Assembly (NCBI GenBank): GCA_018825305.1
Contig: JAHJEO010000021.1
Span: 1 to 64,000 of the forward strand
Length of the DNA: 64,000 bases
Reading direction: 5' to 3'
Origin: Gammaproteobacteria bacterium
GTDB lineage: Bacteria; Pseudomonadota; Gammaproteobacteria; Burkholderiales; Rhodocyclaceae
The notes beneath the pieces are model-generated. The model searched no databases. It was not told the origin of the DNA and worked only from the letters and a program-made list of their open reading frames with translations. Of this stretch, positions 1-7,818 are shown one piece after another (position 1 is the stretch's first letter; each line of letters begins with the position of its first letter). The translations under genes and the position numbers were made by a program.

Positions 1-1
1 G

Positions 2-172
2 GAATGGGTGGCCTTCTTCCACACCGTGGCGGCCTTCATGATGCTGCTGTTCCTGATCGCCCACGTCTACCTGACCACCACCGGCCATACCCCGCTGGCC
101 CACATCAAGGCCATGATCACCGGCTGGGAAGAGGTCGAGGCGGAGGCCGGGTCGCCAGCCACGAAGAAATGA
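2..172 (+). CDS. cytochrome b-type membrane subunit, C-terminal fragment (partial)
   Basis: Only the last 56 residues are in the window and the gene enters from the left edge. The frame reads [23 protein letters not shown], then [18 protein letters not shown], and stops at TGA 170-172. A hydrophobic helix with histidines followed by a short cytoplasmic tail is typical of cytochrome b561/b6-type subunits that pass quinol electrons to periplasmic enzymes. The next genes encode a secreted cytochrome c, a YeeE/YedE transporter and a rhodanese protein, which suggests a sulfur-compound redox operon. The family is inferred from the tail and the neighbours; the catalytic subunit would lie to the left. 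Confidence 0.6.
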   Translation, partial: EWVAFFHTVAAFMMLLFLIAHVYLTTTGHTPLAHIKAMITGWEEVEAEAGSPATKK

Positions 173-212
173 GTACAATCCAGATATCCGCTTTGCCATA
201 GAGGAGAATCAC

Positions 213-614
213 ATGACACGCAAGATTTCGATGTCCGCACTGACCCTCACTGTCGCGCTGCTCGGCGTTACCGCGTCAGAAGTCGCGCTGGCCTACGATG
301 CCGACTGGAAGCGCGGCCGCGTCTATTTCCGGCAGGTGTGCACCAGTTGCCACATGGCGCAGGTCAACAAGCAGTTCTCGCCCAACGAGAAGAAAAAGGC
401 CGAGTGGGCCGCCTATCTCGATGCCGACAAGCACAACAAGGGCAAGGACACGGTCAAGCAGTATTTCAGCAAGCAGTACCGTGCCAGCATCAAGGCCACC
501 AACAAGGCTGCCGAGAAGTTCGCCGATACGCCCGATCAGGAATTGATCGACGACGTCAAGGCCTTCATCATCCGCGGCGCCAAGGACGGCGACTCCCCGG
601 CCAGCTGCAGCTAA
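213..614 (+). CDS. secreted small c-type cytochrome
   Basis: This 133-residue protein has an N-terminal signal peptide (hydrophobic about residues 7-26, cleavage near ALA-YDADW) and one heme-binding motif CTSCH with C43, C46 and H47, so it is a periplasmic monoheme cytochrome c. It is Lys-rich after the heme and ends in an extra Cys (PASCS). The start is supported by GAGGAG at 201-206. It lies 40 bases after the cytochrome b fragment and 74 before the YeeE gene, so it probably carries electrons between the membrane cytochrome b and a periplasmic partner. The exact donor and acceptor cannot be read from the sequence. Confidence 0.85.
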   Translation: MTRKISMSALTLTVALLGVTASEVALAYDADWKRGRVYFRQVCTSCHMAQVNKQFSPNEKKKAEWAAYLDADKHNKGKDTVKQYFSKQYRASIKATNKAAEKFADTPDQELIDDVKAFIIRGAKDGDSPASCS

Positions 615-688
615 TCCGACGGACCGTTTCCCCCGCATCCCTTCCATGAGAAGAAGGGGCGGGGTCGCTGTGTAACAAGGAGAGCTTC

Positions 689-1918
689 ATGTCCGAAGGC
701 GCATCTTGGCGTGCCGGCTTCAAAGCCGACTACGACAGCATTCTGGTTGAACCGTGGGCGCCGCACATCGGCGCAATCCTGATGGTGTTGATCATCCTGA
801 TGTTGATGGTCAATGGCCTGTTCTGGGGCGTGTTTGGTGGCCTCAAGTTGTGGGGCGACTGGTTCAACAGCGCCATCGGCCTCGGCGGCCTGCTCAACAT
901 CAAGTCCGAGCTTGACGGCCCGCTGATGCACCGCATGTCGCTGATGAACATCACGCTGATCGGCGGCTCCTTCGCTGCGGCGCTGATCGCGCGCCAGTTC
1001 TCGATCTTTCGCGCACCCAAGCTTGAGTACCTTTGGGGCGCCATGGGTGGCACCCTGATGGGCATCGGCGCCACCCTGGCCGGCGGCTGCACCACCGGCG
1101 GTTTCTTTACCCCGGCGCTGCACTCCTCACCGGCCGGATGGGTGATGGCTATCGGCCTCATCACCGGCGCCATCATCGGCCTCAAGCTGCTGATGTGGAC
1201 GCTGGAGAACATCAGCTGGGGCATGCAGGCGCCGGGCGCGATCGAGCCGCCGGGGCGATCTATCCATCCGTGGATCGGTGTCGCCCTGATCGCCGTTGTC
1301 GTCGCCTGGACCATCACCTGGGCCACAGGCAGCGACGAGATGCTGGCCAGTCGCGCCATCATCGTCATCGGCGGCTTCCTCATGGGCTTCGTCATGCATC
1401 GCTCGCGCCTGTGTTTCGCCCGCTGCTTCCGCGAGCCTTTCATGACCGCCGAGGGCGACATGACCAAGGCCATCATCGTTTCCCTCGCCATCGGCATTCC
1501 GGCGGCGGCGCTGCTGTTCGAGAAGAAACTGATCGACCCGTATCTGGCGATTCCGCCGACCTTCTGGATCGGCTCCTTGCTTGGTGGGCTGATCTTCGGC
1601 ATCGGCATGATCTTCGCCGGCGGCTGTGCCTCGGGCGCATTGTGGCGGGCCGGCGAAGGCCACCTCAAGCTGTGGGTGGCCGTGGCCTTCTTCGCCTGGG
1701 GCGGATCGACCTTCTCGGGCATTCTTTCCCACTGGAACGTGATGTACCGCGATGTCAACCTGGACAGCATCGAGTTCACCAAGGTCGGCATCCAGACCTA
1801 CCTGCCGGACATGACCGGCAACTGGGGTTGGTCATTGGCGATCAGCCTGAGCGTACTGCTGGTCTGGTATGCCTTCGTCCGCTATAACGAATCGACCGAG
1901 AAATTTACGGTTGTCTAA
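689..1918 (+). CDS. YeeE/YedE family sulfur-compound transporter
   Basis: A 409-residue polytopic membrane protein with two related halves, as in the YeeE/YedE (sulf_transp) family whose characterised member TsuA takes up thiosulfate. Family signatures are visible: LMGIGATLAGGCTTGGF near residue 130, RSRLCFARCF near 240, and IFGIGMIFAGGCASGALW near 310. The AGGC cysteines match the conserved cysteines thought to pass thiosulfate along the channel. AAGGAG about 8 bases upstream supports the ATG. The rhodanese protein follows 25 bases after the stop, as expected if the imported or exchanged group is sulfane sulfur. The substrate is inferred from the family. Confidence 0.85.
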   Translation: MSEGASWRAGFKADYDSILVEPWAPHIGAILMVLIILMLMVNGLFWGVFGGLKLWGDWFNSAIGLGGLLNIKSELDGPLMHRMSLMNITLIGGSFAAALIARQFSIFRAPKLEYLWGAMGGTLMGIGATLAGGCTTGGFFTPALHSSPAGWVMAIGLITGAIIGLKLLMWTLENISWGMQAPGAIEPPGRSIHPWIGVALIAVVVAWTITWATGSDEMLASRAIIVIGGFLMGFVMHRSRLCFARCFREPFMTAEGDMTKAIIVSLAIGIPAAALLFEKKLIDPYLAIPPTFWIGSLLGGLIFGIGMIFAGGCASGALWRAGEGHLKLWVAVAFFAWGGSTFSGILSHWNVMYRDVNLDSIEFTKVGIQTYLPDMTGNWGWSLAISLSVLLVWYAFVRYNESTEKFTVV

Positions 1919-1943
1919 GCTTGTTCAACAAAGGAGGCTGTAC

Positions 1944-3101
1944 ATGAAAAGCAAGATCAAAAGCATCGCGTTGGCTGTTGCGCTGGCCCTGCCGGTCGCT
2001 TTGCCTGCGACCCTGATGAGCGCGCCGGTTCAGGCACAGCAGGAAGCCCAGAAATTCGAACAGTATCGGCATCTCGTCGACTTCGATTTCGTCAAGGGCT
2101 ACGTCGACATTCCGCCCAAGCCCGGCGTCACGCTGATCGACTCGCGTCCCGCCGGCCGCAAGTACGGCCCCGGCCATATCCCGGGAGCCATCAACATTCC
2201 GGACAGCGACTTCGAGAAGCTTGCCGCAACCATGCTGCCGGCCGACAAGGGCCAGTTGCTGATCTTCTACTGCGAGGGCTTCGAGTGCGCGCTTTCCCAC
2301 AATTCGGCCTTCAAGGCGGAGAAGCTCGGCTACACCAACATCCGCGCCTATGCCGCCGGTTATCCCGAGTGGGCCAAGAAGGGTGGCCAATCTGCTGTTT
2401 CGGCCCAGTACATCAAGAAACTCGCTGCTGACAAGGCGCCGCACCTGCTCATCGATGCGCGGCCCAAGCGCACTTCCGACAAGGGCATGATCCCGGGTTC
2501 GGTCAATATTTCCGACAGCGAATTCGACAAGCATGTCGACAAACTGCCGGCCGACAAGGCCACGCCGCTGATCTACTACTGCGGTGGCCTGGATTGCGTG
2601 CTCTCCGACAAGTCCGCCACCAAGGCCAAGGCCCTCGGCTATACCGACGTCAAGACCTATCCGGAAGGCTATCCGGGCTGGGTCAAGCTGTTCGGCGAGG
2701 CTCCTGCCGCTGCAGCTGCACCGGCCGCAGGCGCCGCACCGGCCGCCGCCGTGTCGGCGACCATCGTCCCGGGCAAGGAAAAGGGCTCCATCGACGTGGC
2801 CTCCTTCGAGAAGATCATGGCCGAGACGCCGGATGCGATCATGGTGGTCGACGTGCGCGATGCCAAGGAATTCGCCGCCGCCACGGTCAAAGGCGCAGTG
2901 AACATTCCGATGAACGAGCTGGAGAAGAAGATCGGCCAGCTGTCGGCGAGCAAGCCGACCGTGTTCATCTGCGGCACCGGTGCTCGTTCGGGCGAGGCCT
3001 ACGATACGGTCAAGCTGCTCAAGTCCGACCTTCCGGCGTATTTCGTCGATGCCCAGATGAAATTCCTCGGCGACGGAAAGTTCAGCATCACGAAGAAGTA
3101 A
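1944..3101 (+). CDS. periplasmic triple-rhodanese-domain protein
   Basis: The protein has 385 residues with a signal peptide (about 1-31, ending PVQAQQ) and three rhodanese-like modules. Their active-loop cysteines lie in YCEGFEC (first), YCGGLDC (second) and CGTGARSG (third). An Ala/Pro-rich linker separates modules two and three. Rhodaneses carry sulfane sulfur as a Cys persulfide, so all three modules look potentially loadable. The start was placed at ATG 1944 because AGGAGG lies at 1932-1937; an upstream in-frame extension runs into the transporter gene. It is the last gene of the sulfur operon, followed by a terminator. Three tandem exported rhodanese modules are unusual and could act as a relay; that role is inferred. 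Confidence 0.85.
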   Translation: MKSKIKSIALAVALALPVALPATLMSAPVQAQQEAQKFEQYRHLVDFDFVKGYVDIPPKPGVTLIDSRPAGRKYGPGHIPGAINIPDSDFEKLAATMLPADKGQLLIFYCEGFECALSHNSAFKAEKLGYTNIRAYAAGYPEWAKKGGQSAVSAQYIKKLAADKAPHLLIDARPKRTSDKGMIPGSVNISDSEFDKHVDKLPADKATPLIYYCGGLDCVLSDKSATKAKALGYTDVKTYPEGYPGWVKLFGEAPAAAAAPAAGAAPAAAVSATIVPGKEKGSIDVASFEKIMAETPDAIMVVDVRDAKEFAAATVKGAVNIPMNELEKKIGQLSASKPTVFICGTGARSGEAYDTVKLLKSDLPAYFVDAQMKFLGDGKFSITKK

Positions 3102-3161
3102 AAAATCGGCACCCCAAGGGTACATCCTGCGGGGCGCGCCGGCGATACGGCGCGACAGGAC

Positions 3162-3190
3162 AAAGAGGGGCTGCGGCCCCTCTTTGTTTT
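3162..3190 (+). terminator. rho-independent terminator after the sulfur operon
   Basis: A perfect 10-bp stem (AAAGAGGGGC 3162-3171 with GCCCCTCTTT 3176-3185) has a 4-base loop and is followed by GTTTT. It lies 60 bases after the rhodanese stop codon. Confidence 0.85.
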
Positions 3191-3292
3191 GGTGGAGCTG
3201 GAGCATCAGCCCGAGCGCCTTGGCGACGACGGCCACTATCGCAGCCCGTGCCGGCGGAAAAGCTACATATCCGGGCAAGTGCGGCGATGTTC

Positions 3293-3322
3293 TTGCGATC
3301 TGTGCTCGGCTCTGGCTATAAT
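3293..3322 (+). promoter_or_regulatory. sigma-70 promoter of the tRNA-Phe gene
   Basis: TTGCGA (3293-3298) and a consensus TATAAT (3317-3322) are separated by 18 bases and sit 12 bases before the mature 5' end of the tRNA. Confidence 0.75.
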
Positions 3323-3334
3323 TCGCGCCTTCCT

Positions 3335-3410
3335 GGCCAGTTAGCTCAGTTGGTAGAGCAGCGGATTGAAAATCCGCGTGTCCTTGGTTCGATTCCGAGA
3401 CTGGCCACCA
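3335..3410 (+). tRNA. tRNA-Phe (anticodon GAA), CCA encoded
   Basis: A 76-base cloverleaf: acceptor GGCCAGT (3335-3341) pairs with ACTGGCC near the 3' end, the D arm is AGCTCAGTTGGTAGAGC, the anticodon loop TTGAAAA carries GAA at 3368-3370, and the T arm is present with GGTTCGATTCC. CCA is encoded at 3408-3410. The accessory island to its right makes this a plausible integration site, although I could not find a second copy of the tRNA 3' end. Confidence 0.97.
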
Positions 3411-3418
3411 AAATTCAA

Positions 3419-3446
3419 CGCCCAACTGTTCTCAGTTGGGCGTTTT
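3419..3446 (+). terminator. rho-independent terminator after tRNA-Phe
   Basis: A perfect 10-bp stem, CGCCCAACTG (3419-3428) with CAGTTGGGCG (3433-3442), has loop TTCT and is followed by TTTTC. It starts 9 bases after the tRNA. Confidence 0.9.
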
Positions 3447-3673
3447 CATTTGTGCTTTCCGCATGCCACGCGGGGTTCCCGCACATTCTGCGTGTGCGAC
3501 CGGGGTCCTGTGGTCTGGCAGGAACATCCCCAGTTGCCCTCCGTTCCGCCCTCTCTTCTCTCGAAATCGGCGCTAACTTCTTCGCCGTGGCACACGCACA
3601 TGGCCTTTTGCGACCATGATTTGTGCGCGTGCCATTGCCATTCGTTGTCGGGCTTGCTTGGAGCAGCAGTCCG

Positions 3674-3906
3674 TCACGCCAACACTGCCGCCGCGCAAGG
3701 CATGGAATACAAGCCTGCGCGTTGCTGCGTGACGACGAGTGCTCCGTAGGCCGCCAGTCGAGCCTCATGCTCCGGCTTGCCCTTGTCCTTCGACTTGATC
3801 TTGAACAGGTCAATCGGCTTGTCGCTCTTCTGGCCAGCGCGCTGCATGATCCTTTCTCCGTCCACCTCGACTCCCTTGAACGACCACAGCGACTCGAAGA
3901 CCTTAG
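3674..3906 (-). pseudogene. remnant of an unidentified gene (C-terminal fragment)
   Basis: On the minus strand a natural-looking peptide begins just past the point where the helicase fragment loses its reading: KVFESLWSFKGVEVDGERI, QRAGQKSDKPIDLFKIKSK, then KPEHEARLAAYGALV, before ending at a stop at 3674. It has no start codon or N-terminus of its own. I do not recognise the family. It is probably the tail of another accessory gene joined to the truncated helicase by deletion. The 227 bases between the tRNA terminator and this fragment hold no gene that I can support. Confidence 0.4.
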
Positions 3907-4362
3907 GTCGACAGCGGTAAAGCCGTGCAATGGCATGTAGGCAGTCTCTGCGGCGGCAGCCTGAACACAGGCGAACTGCTGCATCGGTGCCTTGCTGCGA
4001 TTGGACTTGAACGTTGCCTTGCGCCGCATCCAGTCCGCGCACTCTTTTGCAATTGCGCGCTGGGTCAGTTTGTTGCGGAGCTGAATCTCGAACTCACTCC
4101 CGTACAGACTCCGTTCGCGGTCAGCCTTCGGGATGTGGAATTCTTTGCGTTCCTTGCGAATCTTGTCGGTGACCTCGTTGGCGGTAAACGTCGGCGAGGT
4201 AAAGATGAATTGCAGCTCGCCGATTTTTTCCAGCTCTGCTTTGAGCGCTTCAAACGCGTACATCGAAAAGCAGGAGGCCGCGATTTTCAGGCGAGCACCG
4301 GGTTTGAGCGTCTGCTTTAGGTCGTCGCCGAGCAAGCGGTTGATGTTGTCGATCAGTTCCAT
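3904..4362 (-). pseudogene. N-terminal fragment of a PLD-nuclease/SNF2-type helicase
   Basis: About 153 residues match the start of large defence-type helicases that carry an N-terminal phospholipase-D-like domain: MELIDNINRLLGDDLKQTL, KIAASCFSMYAFEAL, FIFTSPTF and KAPMQQFACVQ, ending in YMPLHGFTAVDL. The ATPase region that should follow (family length near 1000 residues) is missing. The frame stays open to 3415 but its sequence becomes Arg/Ser-rich nonsense. The ATG at 4362 overlaps the stop of the WYL gene by one base, so the two once formed an operon. The break lies at a small palindrome (GACCTTAGGTC, 3899-3909). The family is inferred from pattern memory, not from a search. Confidence 0.6.
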
Positions 4363-5186
4363 CAAGAGTCCGCCTTCGTAGTGGCGCTATAGCCTGGTGC
4401 CAGTACGGCATTTTTCACGCCGTAAATCGCAAGATGATCTTTGAGCCATAACCGGTACTCCGGTCCGCGCAGGCAATGATCGGGCGAACAGTCGACACTC
4501 CATTTGCGCAGGATGTATCCAGCCGTGGCAGCGCGCAGCTTCATCCGCAGCACGCCGTCGCGCATGCCGTAATCCATTTCGGTGATCTCCGGCCGGGGCT
4601 GATCCGGGTGCGGCACCAACTCCAGTTCGACGATCCGCGTCCACTGGATGTCTTGATCGCTCATCTCATGGGCTGCAACTGGCTGCCCCTTGAGCACGAC
4701 AGGGTTCTTGATCCGGGTGATGACGAAATCCCGGAACTCCTGAGACTTCCGGTCAAAGGCGCGGACATGCCAGCGCAGGCCGTTGTCGATCAGCGCAAAG
4801 GGGACGACTTCCCGCTCAGTACAGCCGCTAGATATTGAGTAGTACTCGACGCGGAGCGGACACCCCTGATGGATCGCCCGGGTCACGCTGGCCAGCACAT
4901 CGAGATCCGGGTGTGTAAGCCGTGAGGGGCTTTCGCTGGCCACCCACGCCTTGAGCCGCATCGGCTCGCCGTCTCCAAAGCCCTGCGTCAGCCAAGACAG
5001 CACCCGCTCCGGAGGAAAGTCGAAGATGGGGCGGAAGTCTGGCCCCAGGACGTAGGCCTTGCCTTTGGGGTCATAGTCTATGTTGCCTGGAGACAACTCC
5101 TTATAGAGCGCCAAATCTCGAGTTGCCGCTGCGGACTGGATGCCAACCATTGGGACCAGCCGGGCGTTCCCCATAAGGGGTGGCAC
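4362..5186 (-). CDS. WYL-domain transcriptional regulator, N-terminus probably shortened
   Basis: This 274-residue protein has the architecture of the BrxR/CapW group of defence-island regulators. AAATRDLALYKELSPGNIDYD is the expected end of the N-terminal winged helix, FGDGEPMRLKAWV leads into the WYL sensor domain (LRVEYYSISSG, VVPFALIDNGLRWHVRAFD), and a C-terminal domain ends near 265. These proteins usually start some 30-50 residues earlier, so most of the DNA-binding helix-turn-helix is missing or lies in another frame. A stop is met about 17 codons upstream in frame. The target gene next door is itself broken, so the regulator may be decaying too. Confidence 0.7.
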   Translation of the reverse strand: MPPLMGNARLVPMVGIQSAAATRDLALYKELSPGNIDYDPKGKAYVLGPDFRPIFDFPPERVLSWLTQGFGDGEPMRLKAWVASESPSRLTHPDLDVLASVTRAIHQGCPLRVEYYSISSGCTEREVVPFALIDNGLRWHVRAFDRKSQEFRDFVITRIKNPVVLKGQPVAAHEMSDQDIQWTRIVELELVPHPDQPRPEITEMDYGMRDGVLRMKLRAATAGYILRKWSVDCSPDHCLRGPEYRLWLKDHLAIYGVKNAVLAPGYSATTKADS

Positions 5187-5318
5187 TGCGTGACTGAACC
5201 AACACCATATCCCCCTGCGTCATCATTTTCTCTTCGATATTGGTGTCGTTCCGCAGGAGCTGTCAGGACTCCGGCAAAGGTGCTGTTGGCTATGAAAACT
5301 AGGCTGTTGAGGTGTATT

Positions 5319-5421
5319 AAAAGCGCGAATATTCATATATTAAGCGAATAATGGCGCTTTTACGGATTGACTATGTACATCGTGAGCGCCATAATTCTCA
5401 CAATATGAGAGTAACGGCGCT
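5319..5421 (+). promoter_or_regulatory. abiE promoter with AbiEi-type operator repeats
   Basis: TTGACT (5367-5372), a 17-base spacer and CATAAT (5390-5395) form a good sigma-70 promoter whose transcript would start about 20 bases before abiEi. Around it lie inverted repeats: AAAAGCGC (5319-5326) with GCGCTTTT (5354-5361), and AGCGCC (5385-5390) with GGCGCT (5416-5421), the latter enclosing TCTCA/TGAGA (5396-5400/5406-5410). GGCGCT half-sites recur at 5353, 5385 (inverted) and 5416, about three helical turns apart. Known AbiEi antitoxins repress their own operon by binding two inverted repeats at the promoter, so this is the likely operator. Confidence 0.75.
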
Positions 5422-6243
5422 ATGGGAAATTTAAGTCATCACCTGTCTGGCCTAGGCAAACTCGACCGTGAGCGCTTGTCCGCCGTCATGCGCGGCACAA
5501 AGGGGACGATCACCAACGAGCAAGCCGCGAGGGTTATGGGGCTTGGCCAAGCTGACGCATCGAAGTTGCTGGCGCGGTGGTGCAAGAAGGGCTGGCTGTC
5601 ACGAGTGGCCCGAGGGCTTTACGTGCCGGTGCCGCTGGAAGCCGAACGGTCTGATTTGCCGCTCGAAGATCCTTGGCTGGTCGCCATCAGCCTCTACTCG
5701 CCGTGCTACATCGGTGGCTGGAGTGCGGCTGAGCATTGGGATTTGACCGAACAGATTTTTCGGACGACCGTGGTGATGACCACGACGCGACCACGGAACA
5801 GAAAGCCCACGCTCAAAGGGGCAGCATTTTTGGTATCCACCATCGCCACAGAAAAAATGTTCGGCCTGAAGACGGTTTGGCGCGGCTCGGTGAAGGTCTC
5901 TGTTTCCGACCCCAGTAGAACGATGGTAGACATGCTGTCCGAACCCCATCTTGGCGGCGGTATTCGCTCCGTTCAGGACATCTTCCGAAACTACCTCGGT
6001 TCCGAGGCAAAGAACCTCGGCCAGTTGATGGAGTATGCCGAGCGCTTGGGTAACGGCGCGGTGTTCAAGCGCTTGGGCTTTCTGCTGGAGGCGAATGCAC
6101 CGCAGGAGGCCGAGACAATCGAACGATGCCAGCGCAACCTGACGATGGGCAACGCACGCATCGATCCCAAAATGCCTGCTGAGGCGTTGGTTGCGCGGTG
6201 GCGGCTATGGGTGCCTCGCGAATGGAAGGCAGGTGTGGAGTGA
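5422..6243 (+). CDS. abiEi: AbiEi-family antitoxin and autoregulator
   Basis: A 273-residue protein with the type IV AbiEi layout. The N-terminal winged helix-turn-helix reads ITNEQAARVMGLGQADASKLL followed by WLSRVARGLYVPVP. The antitoxin domain follows with DPWLVAISLYSPCYIGGWSAAEHW and FGLKTVWRGSVKVSVSDPSRTMVDML. In characterised AbiE systems AbiEi neutralises the AbiEii nucleotidyltransferase and represses the operon. The stop TGA (6241-6243) overlaps the GTG start of the toxin, so the two are translationally coupled. The operator lies immediately upstream. Base composition is poorer in GC than the housekeeping genes, consistent with transfer. Confidence 0.9.
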   Translation: MGNLSHHLSGLGKLDRERLSAVMRGTKGTITNEQAARVMGLGQADASKLLARWCKKGWLSRVARGLYVPVPLEAERSDLPLEDPWLVAISLYSPCYIGGWSAAEHWDLTEQIFRTTVVMTTTRPRNRKPTLKGAAFLVSTIATEKMFGLKTVWRGSVKVSVSDPSRTMVDMLSEPHLGGGIRSVQDIFRNYLGSEAKNLGQLMEYAERLGNGAVFKRLGFLLEANAPQEAETIERCQRNLTMGNARIDPKMPAEALVARWRLWVPREWKAGVE

Positions 6244-7667
6244 TCGAAAAGCAGGAAATCTCAGAACTGGCGCGCGAGCTTTCGCTGGATTTGCACGTTG
6301 TCGAAAAGGATTACGTCCTCGGCTGGCTGCTCGCCGGCGTTGCCGCGAACCCCGAGCTCTCGGAAAACTGGGTCTTCAAGGGCGGCACGTGCTTGAAGAA
6401 ATGCTACTTTGAGACGTACCGGTTTTCCGAGGACCTGGATTTCACAGTGACGGAGGAGGCCCAACTCGATGAGGACTACCTTCTGCAGGCATTCCGTCAA
6501 ATGGCGGAATGGGTCTATGAGCAGAGCGGTATCGAGATTCCTGGAGAGCAGATTCGGTTCAAGTTGTCAGTGCTTGAAGGTGGTCGCTATGCGGAAGGGC
6601 GCGTTTATTACGTCGGCCCTCTCATGCAGAAGCGCAACTTGGCCCGGATCAAGTTCGACCTGACCACCAAGGAAAAGCTGGTACTGCCGCCACAGAAAAG
6701 GGCGGTGCATCATCCGTACAGCGACTGTCCGGATGATGGCATCCATGTCTTGAGCTACTGCTTCGAGGAAGTTTTTGCCGAGAAGATGAGAGCCTTGGCT
6801 GAGCGGGAGCGCCCCCGCGATCTGTACGACGTCGTGCATTTGTACCGGCATGACGAGATTCGGCCTGATCGTGGTGTGGTGCTGAAAACGCTGCAGGAAA
6901 AATGCGCATTCAAAGGCATCCCCGTCCCGACCACTGAAAGCCTGCAGCGTGAGGATGCCAAGATCAAGCTGGCCGCTGAGTGGGAGGACATGCTTGCCCA
7001 TCAGTTGCCTGTCTTGCCAGACCTTGAGCAGTTCTGGAACGAGATTCCGAACGTTTTTCGCTGGCTTTACGGCGAAGCAGAGAAGCCATCCTTTGGCGCG
7101 CTTGCAGCAGATCGGCCGACCGACAACTCGTGGCAACCGCCGGCGATGGTGTTCGCATGGCATGCGGCCGTGCCGCTGGAGTCCGTGAGATTCGCGGCCG
7201 CAAACCGCCTGTGCGTCAATTTGCGCTATCAGGACTCTTGGCGACTGATCGAGCCGTACTCGCTGCGCCGCAGCCTGGACGGAAATCTGCTGCTTTGTGC
7301 CGTCAAGCATGAAACCGGGGAATCCAGAACCTACCGAGTCGATCGGATTCAAGGTGTCGAGGTCAGCAGAACGCCATTCACTCCCCGGTACCAGATTGAG
7401 CTGACCCCAGCAGGGCCATTGTCGGCACCGCCTGTTCAACGCCTTGCAGCACCACGACAGTCGATCAACGCGCGACCAAAGGTTTCAGCTGGAAGGGCCG
7501 CAAAAGCAATGACTGGGCAGACCGGCCCCACCTATGTATTCAAGTGCCCGAGCTGTGGGAAGCAATTTCGCCGGAAAACCTATGACGCAACATTGTCACC
7601 GCACAAGAACAAGAATGGCTACCAGTGCTTCGGGGGCTTCGGTTCGCTGGTGAAAACGGAATATTGA
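6240..7667 (+). CDS. abiEii: AbiEii-family nucleotidyltransferase toxin with C-terminal WYL-like and zinc-ribbon domains
   Basis: 475 residues from GTG 6240, chosen because homologues begin (M)IEKQEI and because of the GTGA overlap with abiEi; ATG 6222 is an alternative. Toxin motifs are complete: GGTCLKKCYFETYRFSEDLDF (motif I, nucleotide-binding GGT and DxD), RIKFDL, and EKMRALAERERPRDLYDV. AbiEii proteins normally finish near 300 residues. Here about 170 more follow: a WYL-like segment (LRYQDSWRLIEPYSLRRS, then RTYRVDRIQGVEV) and a C-terminal CPSCG...C zinc-ribbon-like end (YVFKCPSCGKQFRRK to GYQCFGG). WYL domains usually sense ligands, so toxin activity could be ligand-gated; that is inference. 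Confidence 0.88.
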   Translation: MIEKQEISELARELSLDLHVVEKDYVLGWLLAGVAANPELSENWVFKGGTCLKKCYFETYRFSEDLDFTVTEEAQLDEDYLLQAFRQMAEWVYEQSGIEIPGEQIRFKLSVLEGGRYAEGRVYYVGPLMQKRNLARIKFDLTTKEKLVLPPQKRAVHHPYSDCPDDGIHVLSYCFEEVFAEKMRALAERERPRDLYDVVHLYRHDEIRPDRGVVLKTLQEKCAFKGIPVPTTESLQREDAKIKLAAEWEDMLAHQLPVLPDLEQFWNEIPNVFRWLYGEAEKPSFGALAADRPTDNSWQPPAMVFAWHAAVPLESVRFAAANRLCVNLRYQDSWRLIEPYSLRRSLDGNLLLCAVKHETGESRTYRVDRIQGVEVSRTPFTPRYQIELTPAGPLSAPPVQRLAAPRQSINARPKVSAGRAAKAMTGQTGPTYVFKCPSCGKQFRRKTYDATLSPHKNKNGYQCFGGFGSLVKTEY

Positions 7668-7724
7668 AACGGCTGGCAGTCATGTGCGCGGGAGAGGGGC
7701 ATCCCCTTCCGGGATGGCAGGCAT

Positions 7725-7770
7725 GTTCCGTTTATTCGTCGAAAGCAAGTAAGTGACGAATAAACGGAAC
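7725..7770. repeat. perfect 16-bp inverted repeat between convergent genes
   Basis: GTTCCGTTTATTCGTC (7725-7740) and its exact complement GACGAATAAACGGAAC (7755-7770) flank a 14-base loop. A second 7-bp pair, TGCCGGG (7773-7779) and CCCGGCA (7794-7800), lies next to it. There is no proper T-run on either strand. A bidirectional terminator, a protein-binding site or an attachment site for the neighbouring excisionase-like gene are all possible. Confidence 0.75.
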
Positions 7771-7818
7771 TTTGCCGGGTGGCCACCGATCTGCCCGGCA
7801 GCACATCCAATCGAGTGG

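Noticed and set aside
3415-4365. 316-codon minus-strand frame as one intact protein
   Set aside because: Only the first 153 codons look like a protein family; the rest is Arg/Ser-rich and overlaps another fragment read in a different frame, so I call it a truncated gene.
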